A stretch of DNA of 64,000 bases from Nocardioides iriomotensis (GCF_004168035.1 NZ_SDPU01000023.1:1-64000); one strand, 5' to 3'; numbered from the stretch's first letter, positions 49,973 through 57,642 are shown. A program made the numbers and translations. Notes: generated by a model not told the origin, from the sequence alone.

Positions 49973-50635
49973 ATGTCCACGCGCACCGTCGCGGTGCCGC
50001 CCGAACGGCTCGCGCGCTGGTGCGACAACTTCACCACCCGGCACGGCCCGACCACGCTCGACGTGGTGGACGGCAGGTTGCTGCTCACGGCCGACGACGG
50101 CGAGTCCGCGTCGGCCGTGCTGCCGTTCGGGAGGCGGTACGACGGGGCGCCCGACCCGGCTGTCGTCGCCGACGCGGCCGCGGCGCCGCTGACCTGGGGA
50201 GTCCTGCTCGTGCGCAAGGGCGGCTTCGCCGTCGCGCTGCTCGACACGACCGACCACGTCGTCGCGTCCAAGGTCGGGCAGCGGCACGTCCAGGGCCGCA
50301 CCAAGGCCGGCGGCCAGTCCCAGCAGCGGTTCGCGCGACGCCGGGACAACCAGGCCCGCCAGGCCTACGAGGCCGCCGCCGACCACGCCGCACGCATCCT
50401 CGGTGAGGGGCCACATCACGCACGACACACCGACCAGCACGGTGGGAATGTGGCCTCTCGCGCCCTGGTCGTGGGTGGGGACCGCCAGGCGGTCGACGCC
50501 GTGCTCGACGACCGGCGGCTCGCAACGTGGCGCGACGTGATCGTCGACCCGTGGCTGCCGGTACCCGATCCCCGCCGGTCCGTCCTCGACGACGCCATCG
50601 CCACCGCCCGGTCGGTGCAGATCACCCTGGGCTAG
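49973..50635 (+). CDS. acVLRF1-family peptidyl-tRNA hydrolase
   Basis: A 220-residue actinobacterial Vms1-like release factor, expected to release peptidyl-tRNA from stalled ribosomes. The signature GRTKAGGQSQQRFARRRDNQ (near residue 110) with its catalytic Gln and basic residues is complete, after an N-terminal RNase H-like fold; the C-terminal LVVGGDRQAVDAVLDD and IVDPWLPVPDPRRS resemble the eRF1 middle-domain end. Residues about 145-163 are encoded by a 55-bp inverted-repeat element and look inserted. It stands 23 bp after sufT. Confidence 0.85.
   Translation: MSTRTVAVPPERLARWCDNFTTRHGPTTLDVVDGRLLLTADDGESASAVLPFGRRYDGAPDPAVVADAAAAPLTWGVLLVRKGGFAVALLDTTDHVVASKVGQRHVQGRTKAGGQSQQRFARRRDNQARQAYEAAADHAARILGEGPHHARHTDQHGGNVASRALVVGGDRQAVDAVLDDRRLATWRDVIVDPWLPVPDPRRSVLDDAIATARSVQITLG
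50405..50459 (+). repeat. 55-bp element with 12-bp terminal inverted repeats, inside the acVLRF1 gene
   Basis: Ends GAGGGGCCACAT and ATGTGGCCTCTC are inverted complements at 11 of 12 positions. The element is translated (EGPHHARHTDQHGGNVASR) in phase with the gene. A second, inverted copy lies at 50639-50693; by hand alignment about 40 of 55 positions match, with both ends and the CGACACACC and CGGTGGGAA blocks best conserved. Confidence 0.8.
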
Positions 50636-50638
50636 CGC

Positions 50639-50693
50639 GAGAGGCCAGTTTCCCACCGGGTCTGCGGGTGTGTCGCGCGCCGAGTGGCCTGTC
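50639..50693 (-). repeat. Second, inverted copy of the 55-bp element, just after acVLRF1
   Basis: Begins 3 bp after the acVLRF1 stop. Ends GAGAGGCCAGT and AGTGGCCTGTC are partly complementary. Same length as the first copy and opposite orientation, so the two could pair in the mRNA across about 180 nt or act as a terminator. Confidence 0.8.
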
Positions 50694-50717
50694 GGTCCGT
50701 CGGGGGCGGGCAGCCAC

Positions 50718-50723
50718 TAGGTT
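50718..50723 (+). promoter_or_regulatory. -10 box (TAGGTT) of the GNAT gene, leaderless
   Basis: TAGGTT ends six bases before GTG 50730. Confidence 0.45.
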
Positions 50724-50729
50724 TCCTCC

Positions 50730-51212
50730 GTGGCGAGCGAGCTCGAGATGGTGGTGACCGACCCGGGGGATCCGGACGTGGTGGCGCTGCTGGAGGGTCA
50801 CCTGTCGTTCGCGGCCGAGCACAGCCCGCCGGAGGACGTGCACGCGCTGGACCTCGACGGCCTTCGGGACCCGAGCATCACGTTCCTCGCGGCCCGGCGT
50901 GACGGCGTGCTGCTCGGGGTCGGTGCGCTGAAGGTCCTGGACCCGACGCACGGTGAGCTGAAGTCCATGCACACGCTGGCCGCGTCGCGGGGGAGCGGCG
51001 TCGGCGCCGCGCTGGTGCGGCGGCTGCTCGACGAGGCCCGCGCGCTCGGGCTGGAGCGGGTGAGCCTCGAGACCGGGTCGATGGAGGCGTTCGCGCCGGC
51101 CCGGCGGATGTACGCGCGAGCCGGGTTCGTCGCGTGCGAGCCGTTCGGCGACTACAACCCGAGCCGCAACAGCACGTTCATGACACTCGACCTGTCGCCC
51201 GACGCCCGGTGA
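50730..51212 (+). CDS. GNAT-family N-acetyltransferase
   Basis: A 160-residue single-domain acetyltransferase with the acetyl-CoA loop MHTLAASRGSGVGAALVRRLL near residue 75 and the C-terminal RRMYARAGFVACEPFGDY, like YjaB/PhnO-type small GNATs that act on small amines or antibiotics. The substrate is unknown. Its stop overlaps a possible 44-codon ORF by GTGA. Confidence 0.88.
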   Translation: MASELEMVVTDPGDPDVVALLEGHLSFAAEHSPPEDVHALDLDGLRDPSITFLAARRDGVLLGVGALKVLDPTHGELKSMHTLAASRGSGVGAALVRRLLDEARALGLERVSLETGSMEAFAPARRMYARAGFVACEPFGDYNPSRNSTFMTLDLSPDAR

Positions 51213-51343
51213 TCACCGCCGGCAACAGCACCCGCCACCGGACCAGGACGGCACGGCGCTTTTGGCCGCCCCGCGACGCGGGCGTCCCGCCGGAGCGCTT
51301 CTACGGCGTGACGCCGGCGTTCGAGGAGTGGGGCCACGACTAG
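51209..51343 (+). CDS. Possible 44-residue protein coupled to the GNAT gene
   Basis: GTG 51209 overlaps the GNAT stop (GTGA) and the frame runs to TAG 51343. The product is basic at first (TRHRTRTARRFWPPRD) and then ends GVTPAFEEWGHD. Its stop overlaps the convergent hypothetical gene by 4 bp. Size and composition allow a real small protein, but I know no family; it may be chance. Confidence 0.35.
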   Translation: MITAGNSTRHRTRTARRFWPPRDAGVPPERFYGVTPAFEEWGHD

Positions 51344-51696
51344 CGGATCCCGGCGACCTCGTCGAGCTCCTGCAGCAAGTCGTGCGCGGCGAGCTCGACC
51401 TGCTTGTGCCGCCACTCGGACGCGCGGTACACGCAGGCGATCAGGCCGGTGCGGTGGACGCGCCGCAGGTCGCCGTACACGAAGGCGCAGCGGCCCTTCG
51501 TCCGGTCCTTCGCGCCGACGGTGAGGCCGAGGTGCCAGGCGGCGTACTCCTCCCACGAGTGCCGCTCGAGGTAGGCGTTCTGGGCGTCGGCCGCGGGCTG
51601 GACGGCGCCCCAGTCGCTGTCGAGGACGTACTGCCTCGCCCGGATCAGCTTGCGCGCGTGGGCGACGGCGTCGGGGTTGACCTCGTACTTCGCCAT
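51340..51696 (-). CDS. Conserved hypothetical protein (118 residues)
   Basis: A 118-residue, probably cytoplasmic protein (MAKYEVNPDAVAHARKLIRA...), rich in Trp/Tyr/His and with one Cys pair far apart. It has AGGAGG before ATG 51696. It resembles short actinobacterial proteins of unknown function that begin with a Lys/Arg-rich helix followed by an aromatic mixed domain. No catalytic motif is recognised. Confidence 0.75.
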   Translation of the reverse strand: MAKYEVNPDAVAHARKLIRARQYVLDSDWGAVQPAADAQNAYLERHSWEEYAAWHLGLTVGAKDRTKGRCAFVYGDLRRVHRTGLIACVYRASEWRHKQVELAAHDLLQELDEVAGIR

Positions 51697-51724
51697 GCCT
51701 CCTGGTGCCCGCTCGCGCCCCGGC

Positions 51725-52345
51725 TCATCCCTCGTCGGGCACCGGGTCCTCGGCGCCGCGTGCGACCAGGGCCTCGCCGAGCGCGTCGGCGTGCCGGAGC
51801 GACCGCACGATCAGCGGTACGACGAACGCCCGGGGGCTGGCCCCGAGCCCCCGCGCCCGCTGCGCGTCGCGGACCTCCTGCGCCAGCCCCACCACGACCG
51901 GGACGCACCGGATGCCGAGCGCCAGCAGCAGCCCGACCCGGTCGGGGTCGACGCCGACCCGGCGCAGCGGCCGGCAGACCGCGACGATGGCGTCGACCAG
52001 GTCGGTGGTGCGGGTGCTGAGCGTGACCAGCGCAGCGAGCAGGACCAGCACGGCGAGCACGCCGACGACCACGAACGCCCGGGCCGGCCCGTTGACCAGG
52101 ACGTGGAAGACCGCGGTGCCGAGCGCGATCCAGAGCAGCGGGCGCACCTGCGCGACGGCGACGCGCAGCGAGATCCCGGCGACGCCGTACAGCACCGTGA
52201 CGACGCCGAGGGCGACCAGCACCTGCCACGGCTCGTCGAGCAGCACCGAGACCACGCCGGCGGCGACGAGCCCCAGCAGCTTCAGCCCCGCCGGAGCCCG
52301 GTGCAGCGGCGAGGTGCCGGGGAGGAACAGCCCGAGCGGTGTCAC
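51725..52345 (-). CDS. bioN: ECF transporter transmembrane protein (BioN/EcfT)
   Basis: A 206-residue T component with five hydrophobic segments and two Ala-Arg-Gly coupling motifs, RARGLGASPRAF near residue 166 and LVARGAEDP near residue 195, that contact the ATPases. With BioM and the substrate-binding BioY it forms a biotin-specific energy-coupling-factor importer. GTG 52345 overlaps the bioM stop by 4 bp. It ends the five-gene unit bioY-acs-thl-bioM-bioN. Confidence 0.9.
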   Translation of the reverse strand: MTPLGLFLPGTSPLHRAPAGLKLLGLVAAGVVSVLLDEPWQVLVALGVVTVLYGVAGISLRVAVAQVRPLLWIALGTAVFHVLVNGPARAFVVVGVLAVLVLLAALVTLSTRTTDLVDAIVAVCRPLRRVGVDPDRVGLLLALGIRCVPVVVGLAQEVRDAQRARGLGASPRAFVVPLIVRSLRHADALGEALVARGAEDPVPDEG

Positions 52346-53043
52346 GGCGTGGCCGCCATCAGGGACCGGTAGTGCGCGACCGCCGCACCGGGCGCGTCGT
52401 CGCAGACCAGCCGGCCCTCGTCGAACACCAGCACCCGGTCGAAGTCGTCCAGCAGGTCGAGGTGGTGGGTCACCAGCAGGACCTGCTCGGGCAGCCCGGC
52501 GACCACCTCGGCGATCCGGGCGGCGTTGCGCAGGTCGAGCAGCGTCGTCGGCTCGTCCATCACCAGCACCGCCGGCTCGGTCACCATCACCGACGCCAGC
52601 GCGAGCAGCTGCTTCTGGCCGCCGGACAGCAGGTGCGCGGGGTGGTCGGCGTGGCCGTCGAGGCCGTACGCCGCCAGCACGCTCGCCACGCGGGCGGCGA
52701 CCTCGTCCTTGGGGACGCCGCGCCGGCGCAGCCCGAACGCGACGTCCTCGGCCACGGTCGGCATCACGATCTGGGCGTCGGGGTCGGTGAAGCAGAATCC
52801 CACCAGCCGGCGCACCCCGCGACCCTGCGAGCGGGTGTCGAGGCCGTCGACGCGGACCCGCCCCGACGTCGGAAGCACGAGCCCGTTGAGCAGCCGGGCG
52901 AACGTCGACTTGCCGGACCCGTTGGCGCCGATCACCCCGACCCGCTGCTCGGAGAGCGTCACCGTCACGTCGGCCAGCACGGTCCGCGCGGCGGCGCCCG
53001 CGCCGTACACGTGGCCGACGCCCTCCACCTCGATCAGCGGCAC
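52342..53043 (-). CDS. bioM: ECF transporter ATPase (BioM)
   Basis: A 233-residue ABC ATPase with Walker A GANGSGKST near residue 41, the EcfA Q-loop region CFTDPDAQIVMPTVAEDVAFG, signature LSGGQKQLLALA near residue 140, Walker B AVLVMDEPTTLLD and H-switch VTHHLDL. It energises BioNY. Its start (GTG 53043) overlaps the thiolase stop by 10 bp, so the thiolase is co-translated with the transporter. Confidence 0.92.
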   Translation of the reverse strand: MPLIEVEGVGHVYGAGAAARTVLADVTVTLSEQRVGVIGANGSGKSTFARLLNGLVLPTSGRVRVDGLDTRSQGRGVRRLVGFCFTDPDAQIVMPTVAEDVAFGLRRRGVPKDEVAARVASVLAAYGLDGHADHPAHLLSGGQKQLLALASVMVTEPAVLVMDEPTTLLDLRNAARIAEVVAGLPEQVLLVTHHLDLLDDFDRVLVFDEGRLVCDDAPGAAVAHYRSLMAATP

Positions 53044-54176
53044 GCCTGCACCACCATCGCGACCCCCTGGCCGCCGCCGACGGCGATCCCGGCCAGGCCG
53101 ATCTCGCCCCGGTCCTGGTGCACGAGCCGGCTGAACAGCCGCACCGCGAGCACGGCGCCGGACGCACCCCACGGGTGGCCGAGCGCGAGCGCGCCGCCGT
53201 CGGGGCAGACCCGCTCCTCGTCGAGCCCGAGGTCGTCGCAGCAGGCGAGCACCTGGCCGGCGAACGCCTCGTTGAGCTCGACCGCGTCGACGTCGTCGAG
53301 GGTCAGCCCGGCCTCGTCGAGCGCGGCGCGGACGGCGGGCACCAGGCCGAGCCCGGGCAGCTGCGGGTCGACGCCCGCGGTGGCGGTGGCGAGCACACGG
53401 AGGCCGGGGAGGCCCAGCTCGGCGTGGGTGGCGGCGTCGACGATCGCCACGGCGGCCGCGCCGTCGTTGACGCCGCAGGCGTTGCCGGCCGTGACGGTCC
53501 CGCCGTCCACGAACGCGGGCCGCAGCCGGGCCAGCCGCTCGACGGTCAGCCCGGCGCGGACCCGCTCGTCGCGGGCGAGGCCGGCCACGGGCAGCACCTC
53601 GGCGCCGAACGTGCCGGCCTCCCAGGCGGCGGCGGCGCGGGCGTGGGAGCGCGCGGAGTAGGCGTCCTGCCGCTCCCGGGTGACGCCGTACTTCGCGGCG
53701 AGCTGGTCCGCGGCCACGCCCATGTCGGGGTCGCCGAGCGTGGCCGGCGCGAACGGCGCGCGGGTGTAGCGCACCGGGTCCGCGCCGTCGGCCGGCGGCC
53801 GGAAACGCCACGGCGCCGTCGACGCCGACTCGACGCCACCCGCCAGCACCAGTCCCGGACGCGCGCGCACCAGCGCGGTCGCGACGTCGATCGCGGCCAG
53901 GCCGCTGCCGCACTGGCGGTCGACCGTCAGGGCGGGTACGGCGACCGGCAGACCCGCGGCGAGCGAGGCGACCCGCGCCACGTCGCCGCCGGGACCCGTG
54001 CAGTTGCCGAGCACGACGTCGTGGGGGAGCAGCCCGTCGAGCGAGCCCGCGAGCGCGGCGAGCACCGGCGCAGCGAGGTCGGCCGCGGTGACGTCGCGCA
54101 GCGCCCGGCCGGCGGTGCCGATCGGCGTGCGCAGCGCGGCGACGACGACCGGGGCGTCGGCGGCGGTCAGGGTCAC
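53034..54176 (-). CDS. Thiolase-fold acyltransferase lacking the C-terminal catalytic Cys
   Basis: A 380-residue thiolase-superfamily protein. The acylated nucleophile Cys is present in VDRQCGSGLAAID near residue 90, with NEAFAGQV near residue 300 and the catalytic His in GHPWGASGA near residue 335. The C-terminal motif, normally Cys-x-Gly-Gly-Gly, reads GIAVGGGQGVAM: the general-base Cys is Ala. It may be an acyl-transferring or degradative variant rather than a full acetyl-CoA acetyltransferase. It lies between an acyl-CoA-synthetase-like gene and bioM in a biotin-uptake cluster. Confidence 0.85.
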   Translation of the reverse strand: MTLTAADAPVVVAALRTPIGTAGRALRDVTAADLAAPVLAALAGSLDGLLPHDVVLGNCTGPGGDVARVASLAAGLPVAVPALTVDRQCGSGLAAIDVATALVRARPGLVLAGGVESASTAPWRFRPPADGADPVRYTRAPFAPATLGDPDMGVAADQLAAKYGVTRERQDAYSARSHARAAAAWEAGTFGAEVLPVAGLARDERVRAGLTVERLARLRPAFVDGGTVTAGNACGVNDGAAAVAIVDAATHAELGLPGLRVLATATAGVDPQLPGLGLVPAVRAALDEAGLTLDDVDAVELNEAFAGQVLACCDDLGLDEERVCPDGGALALGHPWGASGAVLAVRLFSRLVHQDRGEIGLAGIAVGGGQGVAMVVQACR

Positions 54177-54185
54177 GGTCCCAAC

Positions 54186-55148
54186 CTAGAGCCCGGTCAG
54201 CGGCCGCAGCGTCGGCGCCCGCTCCGCGACCGCGTCCCGGTCGACCTTGCCGGCGGCGGTCAGCGGCAGGGCGTCGACATGCCACCAGCGGCGCGGCCGG
54301 GCGGCGTCGACGAGCTCCTCACGGGCGGCGGCGACGAGACGGCCGTGGTCGTCGGCGTCGGTGAGGACCACCGCGAGCACCTCGCCGAGCGTCGGGTGCG
54401 GGACGCCGAGGACGATGAGCTCGCCGCGAGCGTGCGCGCGCAGCACCGCCTCGACCTCGCTGATCCGCACCGTCACGCCGCCGGTGGTCACGGCGTCCGC
54501 GCGGCCGTGCAGCACCAGGACGCCATCGGCGAACGTGCCGAGGTCGCCGACCGTCGCCCAGCCCTCGGCGTCGGCCCGACCGAGGGCGAGGTACGGCGAG
54601 CAGACCCACACCTCGCCGTCGCGCACGTCGACCTCGACGCCGGGGAACGGGCGCAGCGACGCGGCGTGCCGGCCCCACGCGACGAACGACAGCTCGGCCG
54701 CCCCGTAGTAGTGGTGCACCACCAGGCCCGCGCCCTCGGCACGCGTCGCGAGCCCGGGCCCGAGCGGGGCACCCGCGACCACCACGGTGAGCCCGTCGGG
54801 CACGGTGCGGTCGAGCAGCACGTCGAGCGCGGTCGGGGTGAGCACGGCATGGCTCGCGTCGGCGACGTCGTCGACCAGCACGGCGCCGGTCCAGGCGGCG
54901 TGCACCCGCGCGAAGACGTTCATCGACCCGGTCGACGGGCCGGGTACCCACAGGCGCGTCCCCGGGCCGATCCCGGACAGGTCGGTGACCGCGTCGAACG
55001 ACACCACCCACGACGTCGTCGTGCGGGTGACGGTCCGCGGCCGGGTCGTCGATCCGGCGGTGCGGAGCGTGACCGGTTCCCCGCGCGCGTGCGCGTCCCG
55101 GAAGGCGGCGACCGGGTCGGCCGCCGTCGTCAGGTCGTGCTCAGACAG
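54186..55148 (-). CDS. AMP-binding (acyl-CoA synthetase/MenE-like) protein, probable CTG start
   Basis: A compact adenylate-forming enzyme, about 320 residues with the full N-terminus. The A3 phosphate loop TLRTAGSTTRPRTVTRT lies upstream of the first ATG/GTG (GTG 55007), so that start would remove an essential motif; in frame, CTG 55148 (CTGTCTGAGC..., overlapping the bioY stop) gives LSEHDLTTAADPVAAF and includes it. Other motifs: YYGAAELSFVAWG near residue 152, ATVGDLG (A7-like) and PLTAAGKVDRDAV with the catalytic Lys near the end. The fold is shortened at the N-terminus compared with the usual 500 residues, like MenE. The acyl substrate is unknown; biotin-related acids are an inference from context. 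Confidence 0.75.
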   Translation of the reverse strand: MSEHDLTTAADPVAAFRDAHARGEPVTLRTAGSTTRPRTVTRTTTSWVVSFDAVTDLSGIGPGTRLWVPGPSTGSMNVFARVHAAWTGAVLVDDVADASHAVLTPTALDVLLDRTVPDGLTVVVAGAPLGPGLATRAEGAGLVVHHYYGAAELSFVAWGRHAASLRPFPGVEVDVRDGEVWVCSPYLALGRADAEGWATVGDLGTFADGVLVLHGRADAVTTGGVTVRISEVEAVLRAHARGELIVLGVPHPTLGEVLAVVLTDADDHGRLVAAAREELVDAARPRRWWHVDALPLTAAGKVDRDAVAERAPTLRPLTGL

Positions 55149-55770
55149 CCTGCTGCTCCGACGCCTCGGCCGACTCGCGGGCGGCGCGGCCCTCGCCGAG
55201 CAGCCCCGGGTACGCCGCGTGCACGCCGCGCGCGACGACGGCCGCGACGACCACCTTCACCAGGTCGCCGGGCAGGTAGATCCAGCTGGCCACGGTCGCC
55301 GCCCACGGCGTGATGCCGAGGACGACCGCCATCCCGGCGATGCCGAGGAGGTAGAGCACCACGACGCCGCCGACGAAGTTGGCGACGATCCCCCAGTGCA
55401 GCTTGTACGTCGGACCGGCGCGCTCGGTGAGCCACCCCACGACGTACGCGGCGACGGGATAGCCGATCAGGAAGCCGACCGACGGCCCGGCGAACACGCC
55501 CAGGCCGCCGCGGCCGCCGGCCAGCAACGGCAGGCCGACGGCGACCAGGGCGAGGAACAGGACGAGCGCCAGCCCGCCGCGACGGGCGCCGAGGATCGCG
55601 CCGGCCAGCATCACGCCGAGCGACTGCGCGGTGATCGGCACGCTGAAGCCGGGTGGGGTGAAGGCGGGCACCAGCCCGAGGGCGGCGACGACCCCGGCGA
55701 ACATCGCGACGAGCGCGAGGTCGCGGGACGTGAAGCGCGGGGAGGGGGACGGGGCGGAGGCGCGGGTCAC
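55141..55770 (-). CDS. bioY: Biotin transporter substrate-binding protein BioY
   Basis: A 209-residue S component with six membrane helices and the BioY motifs GFSVPITAQSLGVMLAGAILG near residue 40 and GPSVGFLIGYPVAAYVVG near residue 95, which bind biotin. It heads the cluster with acs, thl, bioM and bioN. The GTG start lies seven bases after a TAGACT -10 box, so it is probably leaderless. No clear BirA/BioQ operator is visible upstream. Confidence 0.93.
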   Translation of the reverse strand: MTRASAPSPSPRFTSRDLALVAMFAGVVAALGLVPAFTPPGFSVPITAQSLGVMLAGAILGARRGGLALVLFLALVAVGLPLLAGGRGGLGVFAGPSVGFLIGYPVAAYVVGWLTERAGPTYKLHWGIVANFVGGVVVLYLLGIAGMAVVLGITPWAATVASWIYLPGDLVKVVVAAVVARGVHAAYPGLLGEGRAARESAEASEQQAV

Positions 55771-55777
55771 GCGCCGC

Positions 55778-55783
55778 AGTCTA
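55778..55783 (-). promoter_or_regulatory. -10 box (TAGACT) of the bioY cluster, leaderless
   Basis: TAGACT on the minus strand ends seven bases before GTG 55770 and is the only promoter seen for the five-gene unit. Confidence 0.5.
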
Positions 55784-55825
55784 GGAGGCCCGATCCGAGA
55801 CGCATCAGCGCGGTCCAGTCCGCGA

Positions 55826-56461
55826 TCAGTGGTCCCCGCCGCGCTCGAGGCCGAGCGTGCCGAGCAGGTCCTCGTGCAGCTCGAACCAGACCGTGTGGCA
55901 GGAGTCGATCCGGGGCTCGTCGACGTACCTGCGCTCGCCGGCGTCGACCCGGACGAGCGCGGCGGCGAACCGCTCCGGGTAGCCGGCGAACCGGTCGAGC
56001 GCCCCGGCGAGGGCGTCGCCCACCGGCTGCAGCCGGCGACCGAGGGACGTCAGGTCGTCGAGGACCCGCTCGTCCCAGGACCAGTCGTCGTGGTCGTTGG
56101 CGGCCATCCGGTCCCACGGGGTCGGCCGGATCTGCCAACGGGTGGTCGCGTCGAGGAATCGGGCGTTGAGCCGCGCGAAGGTCGCGTGGGCGTCGGTCAC
56201 CACGTCCCGCGCGCCGGCCTCGTCGAGCTCGGCGGCGAGCCGCCGGTCGTCCTCGGCGCGGCCGCGGTCGGTCAGCCCCCAACCGGTGAGGTCGGCGAAG
56301 GACGCCCGCGAGACCTGGCCGAACGCCTCCGCGTCGAGCAGCAGCTCCTCCACCTCGTCGGCGTCGAGGCCGAACCGGCGCGCGATGTGCGAGGCCTGGG
56401 CCATTCCGAGGAGCCGGACCCCGTGCAGGGTGAGCAGCTCGGGGGTGGAGGTCGCGGCCAT
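55826..56461 (-). CDS. Conserved hypothetical protein with winged-helix-like N-terminus
   Basis: A 211-residue protein. Residues 5-75 (LTLHGVRLLGMAQASHIARRFGLDADEVEELLLDAEA...GWGLTDRG) have the helix-turn-helix and wing pattern of MarR/wHTH proteins; the rest is a helical region with WDRMAANDHDDWSWDERVLDDL and the motif DSCHTVWFELHEDLLGTLG. ATG 56461 is chosen, although the frame opens upstream. The family is common in Nocardioidaceae but has no known role; regulator function is inferred. Confidence 0.7.
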   Translation of the reverse strand: MAATSTPELLTLHGVRLLGMAQASHIARRFGLDADEVEELLLDAEAFGQVSRASFADLTGWGLTDRGRAEDDRRLAAELDEAGARDVVTDAHATFARLNARFLDATTRWQIRPTPWDRMAANDHDDWSWDERVLDDLTSLGRRLQPVGDALAGALDRFAGYPERFAAALVRVDAGERRYVDEPRIDSCHTVWFELHEDLLGTLGLERGGDH

Positions 56462-56490
56462 GCCGCGAACGTACAGGGACGGGAAGCGGG

Positions 56491-57426
56491 TCAGAGCCGG
56501 GACGCGGAGAACGTGTCGCACGCCTGCAGCGAGCCGGTGCGCATGCCCGTGCTGAACCACCGCATCCGCTGCTCGGCCGAGCCGTGCGTCCAACGGTCGG
56601 GGTCGACCCGGCCGGAGGTGCGCTTCTGGATCCGGTCGTCACCGACGGCCCGGGCCGCGTCGAGGGCGTCGGCGATGTCCTGGTCGGTGAGGTCGAGGAT
56701 GAACGGCTCGCCGCTCTCGTCGGGGACCTCGGTGGCGTGCTTGGTCCAGACGCCGGCGTAGCAGTCGGCCTGCAGCTCCAGCCGCACGGCGTCGCTGGTC
56801 GGGCCCTGCTGGGTGCGGACCTGGCCCATCGTGCCGAGGAGGTCCTGGATGTGGTGGCCGTACTCGTGGGCGAGGACGTAGGCCTCGCTGAACGGTCCGC
56901 CGCGCGCGCCGAGCTGACCCTCGAGCATCTCGTCGAAGAACGCCGGGTCGAGGTAGACCTGCTCGTCGGCCGAGCAGTAGAACGGCCCGACGTCGGAGGT
57001 CGCGTTGCCGCAGCCGGTGCTCACGGCGCCCTCGGGGAACAGGATGGTCGTCGCCTTCCGGTAGCGCACCCCGGCCTGTTCCGGCAACGCCTCGGCCCAG
57101 AACGCCTGGATCGAGTTGACGTCGGCGAGGAGCGCGCAGTTGCGGTCCTGGTTGGCGTCGGCGCCGCTCTCGCACTGGTCGAGGGACGTCTCGCTGCCGG
57201 CACCGCCGCCGCCCTCGCCGGGACCGATCGAGGGGGAGCCGCCGAGCTGGCTCTGCAGCAGGAAGATGATGACGAGGATGATCAGGCCGCCGATGCCGCC
57301 ACCGACCTTGAGGCCGCGGCCGCCACCGCCACCGATCGGGAGTCCGCCCATGCCGCCGCCGCTGCCGCCGCCCCGGCGTACCTGCACCTGGCTGCGGTCC
57401 AGCTTCGCCTTCGGGTTGTAACGCAC
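56491..57426 (-). CDS. Neutral zinc metallopeptidase (YpfJ family), membrane-anchored
   Basis: A 311-residue protein: basic, Gly-rich N-terminus, one membrane segment at about 45-60, a Gly/Ser linker and an extracellular peptidase domain with the zinc motif AHEYGHHIQDLLG near residue 200 and the downstream LQADCYAGVW Glu ligand. The N-terminal MRYNPKAKLDRSQV is typical of the actinobacterial branch. GGGAGG precedes GTG 57426. The substrate is unknown; these are presumed envelope proteases. Confidence 0.9.
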   Translation of the reverse strand: MRYNPKAKLDRSQVQVRRGGGSGGGMGGLPIGGGGGRGLKVGGGIGGLIILVIIFLLQSQLGGSPSIGPGEGGGGAGSETSLDQCESGADANQDRNCALLADVNSIQAFWAEALPEQAGVRYRKATTILFPEGAVSTGCGNATSDVGPFYCSADEQVYLDPAFFDEMLEGQLGARGGPFSEAYVLAHEYGHHIQDLLGTMGQVRTQQGPTSDAVRLELQADCYAGVWTKHATEVPDESGEPFILDLTDQDIADALDAARAVGDDRIQKRTSGRVDPDRWTHGSAEQRMRWFSTGMRTGSLQACDTFSASRL

Positions 57427-57452
57427 AGTCCGACCTCCCGTTGGGTGTCCGT

Positions 57453-57458
57453 AGACTA
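57453..57458 (-). promoter_or_regulatory. -10 box (TAGTCT) of the zinc metallopeptidase gene
   Basis: TAGTCT on the minus strand, about 26 bp before GTG 57426, leaving a short leader that carries GGGAGG. The same bases read TAGACT on the plus strand, so a divergent promoter is possible. Confidence 0.4.
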
Positions 57459-57609
57459 GGGCACGTACCCGCGCCCCTGCCCCGCTACGCGGCCCCCGGC
57501 CGGGCCCTCGCGGCGATGTCGTCGGTCAACGGGGCTTCGCCCCGCCTCTCCTCCGCCTGGCGAGGACCTCGCCCGGCAGCCGCTCGCAACGGCCAGGGGC
57601 ACCGGCACG

Positions 57610-57615
57610 TACCCT
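57610..57615 (+). promoter_or_regulatory. -10 box (TACCCT) before the ABC-F leader
   Basis: TACCCT six bases before the ATG of a seven-codon ORF (57622). GCACGTACCC, which contains part of this box, also occurs at 57461-57470, so the leader region is flanked by a direct 10-bp repeat. Confidence 0.4.
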
Positions 57616-57621
57616 GGGCCC

Positions 57622-57642
57622 ATGCCACGTGTGACGCACTGA
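57622..57642 (+). CDS. Leaderless six-residue upstream ORF before the ABC-F gene
   Basis: ATG CCA CGT GTG ACG CAC TGA (MPRVTH), starting where transcription from the TACCCT box would begin, 62 bp before the ABC-F start. ABC-F resistance genes in Gram-positive bacteria are often controlled by ribosome stalling on such short leader ORFs. The rest of the 278-bp intergenic region shows no hairpin I would call an attenuator with confidence. Confidence 0.35.
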   Translation: MPRVTH

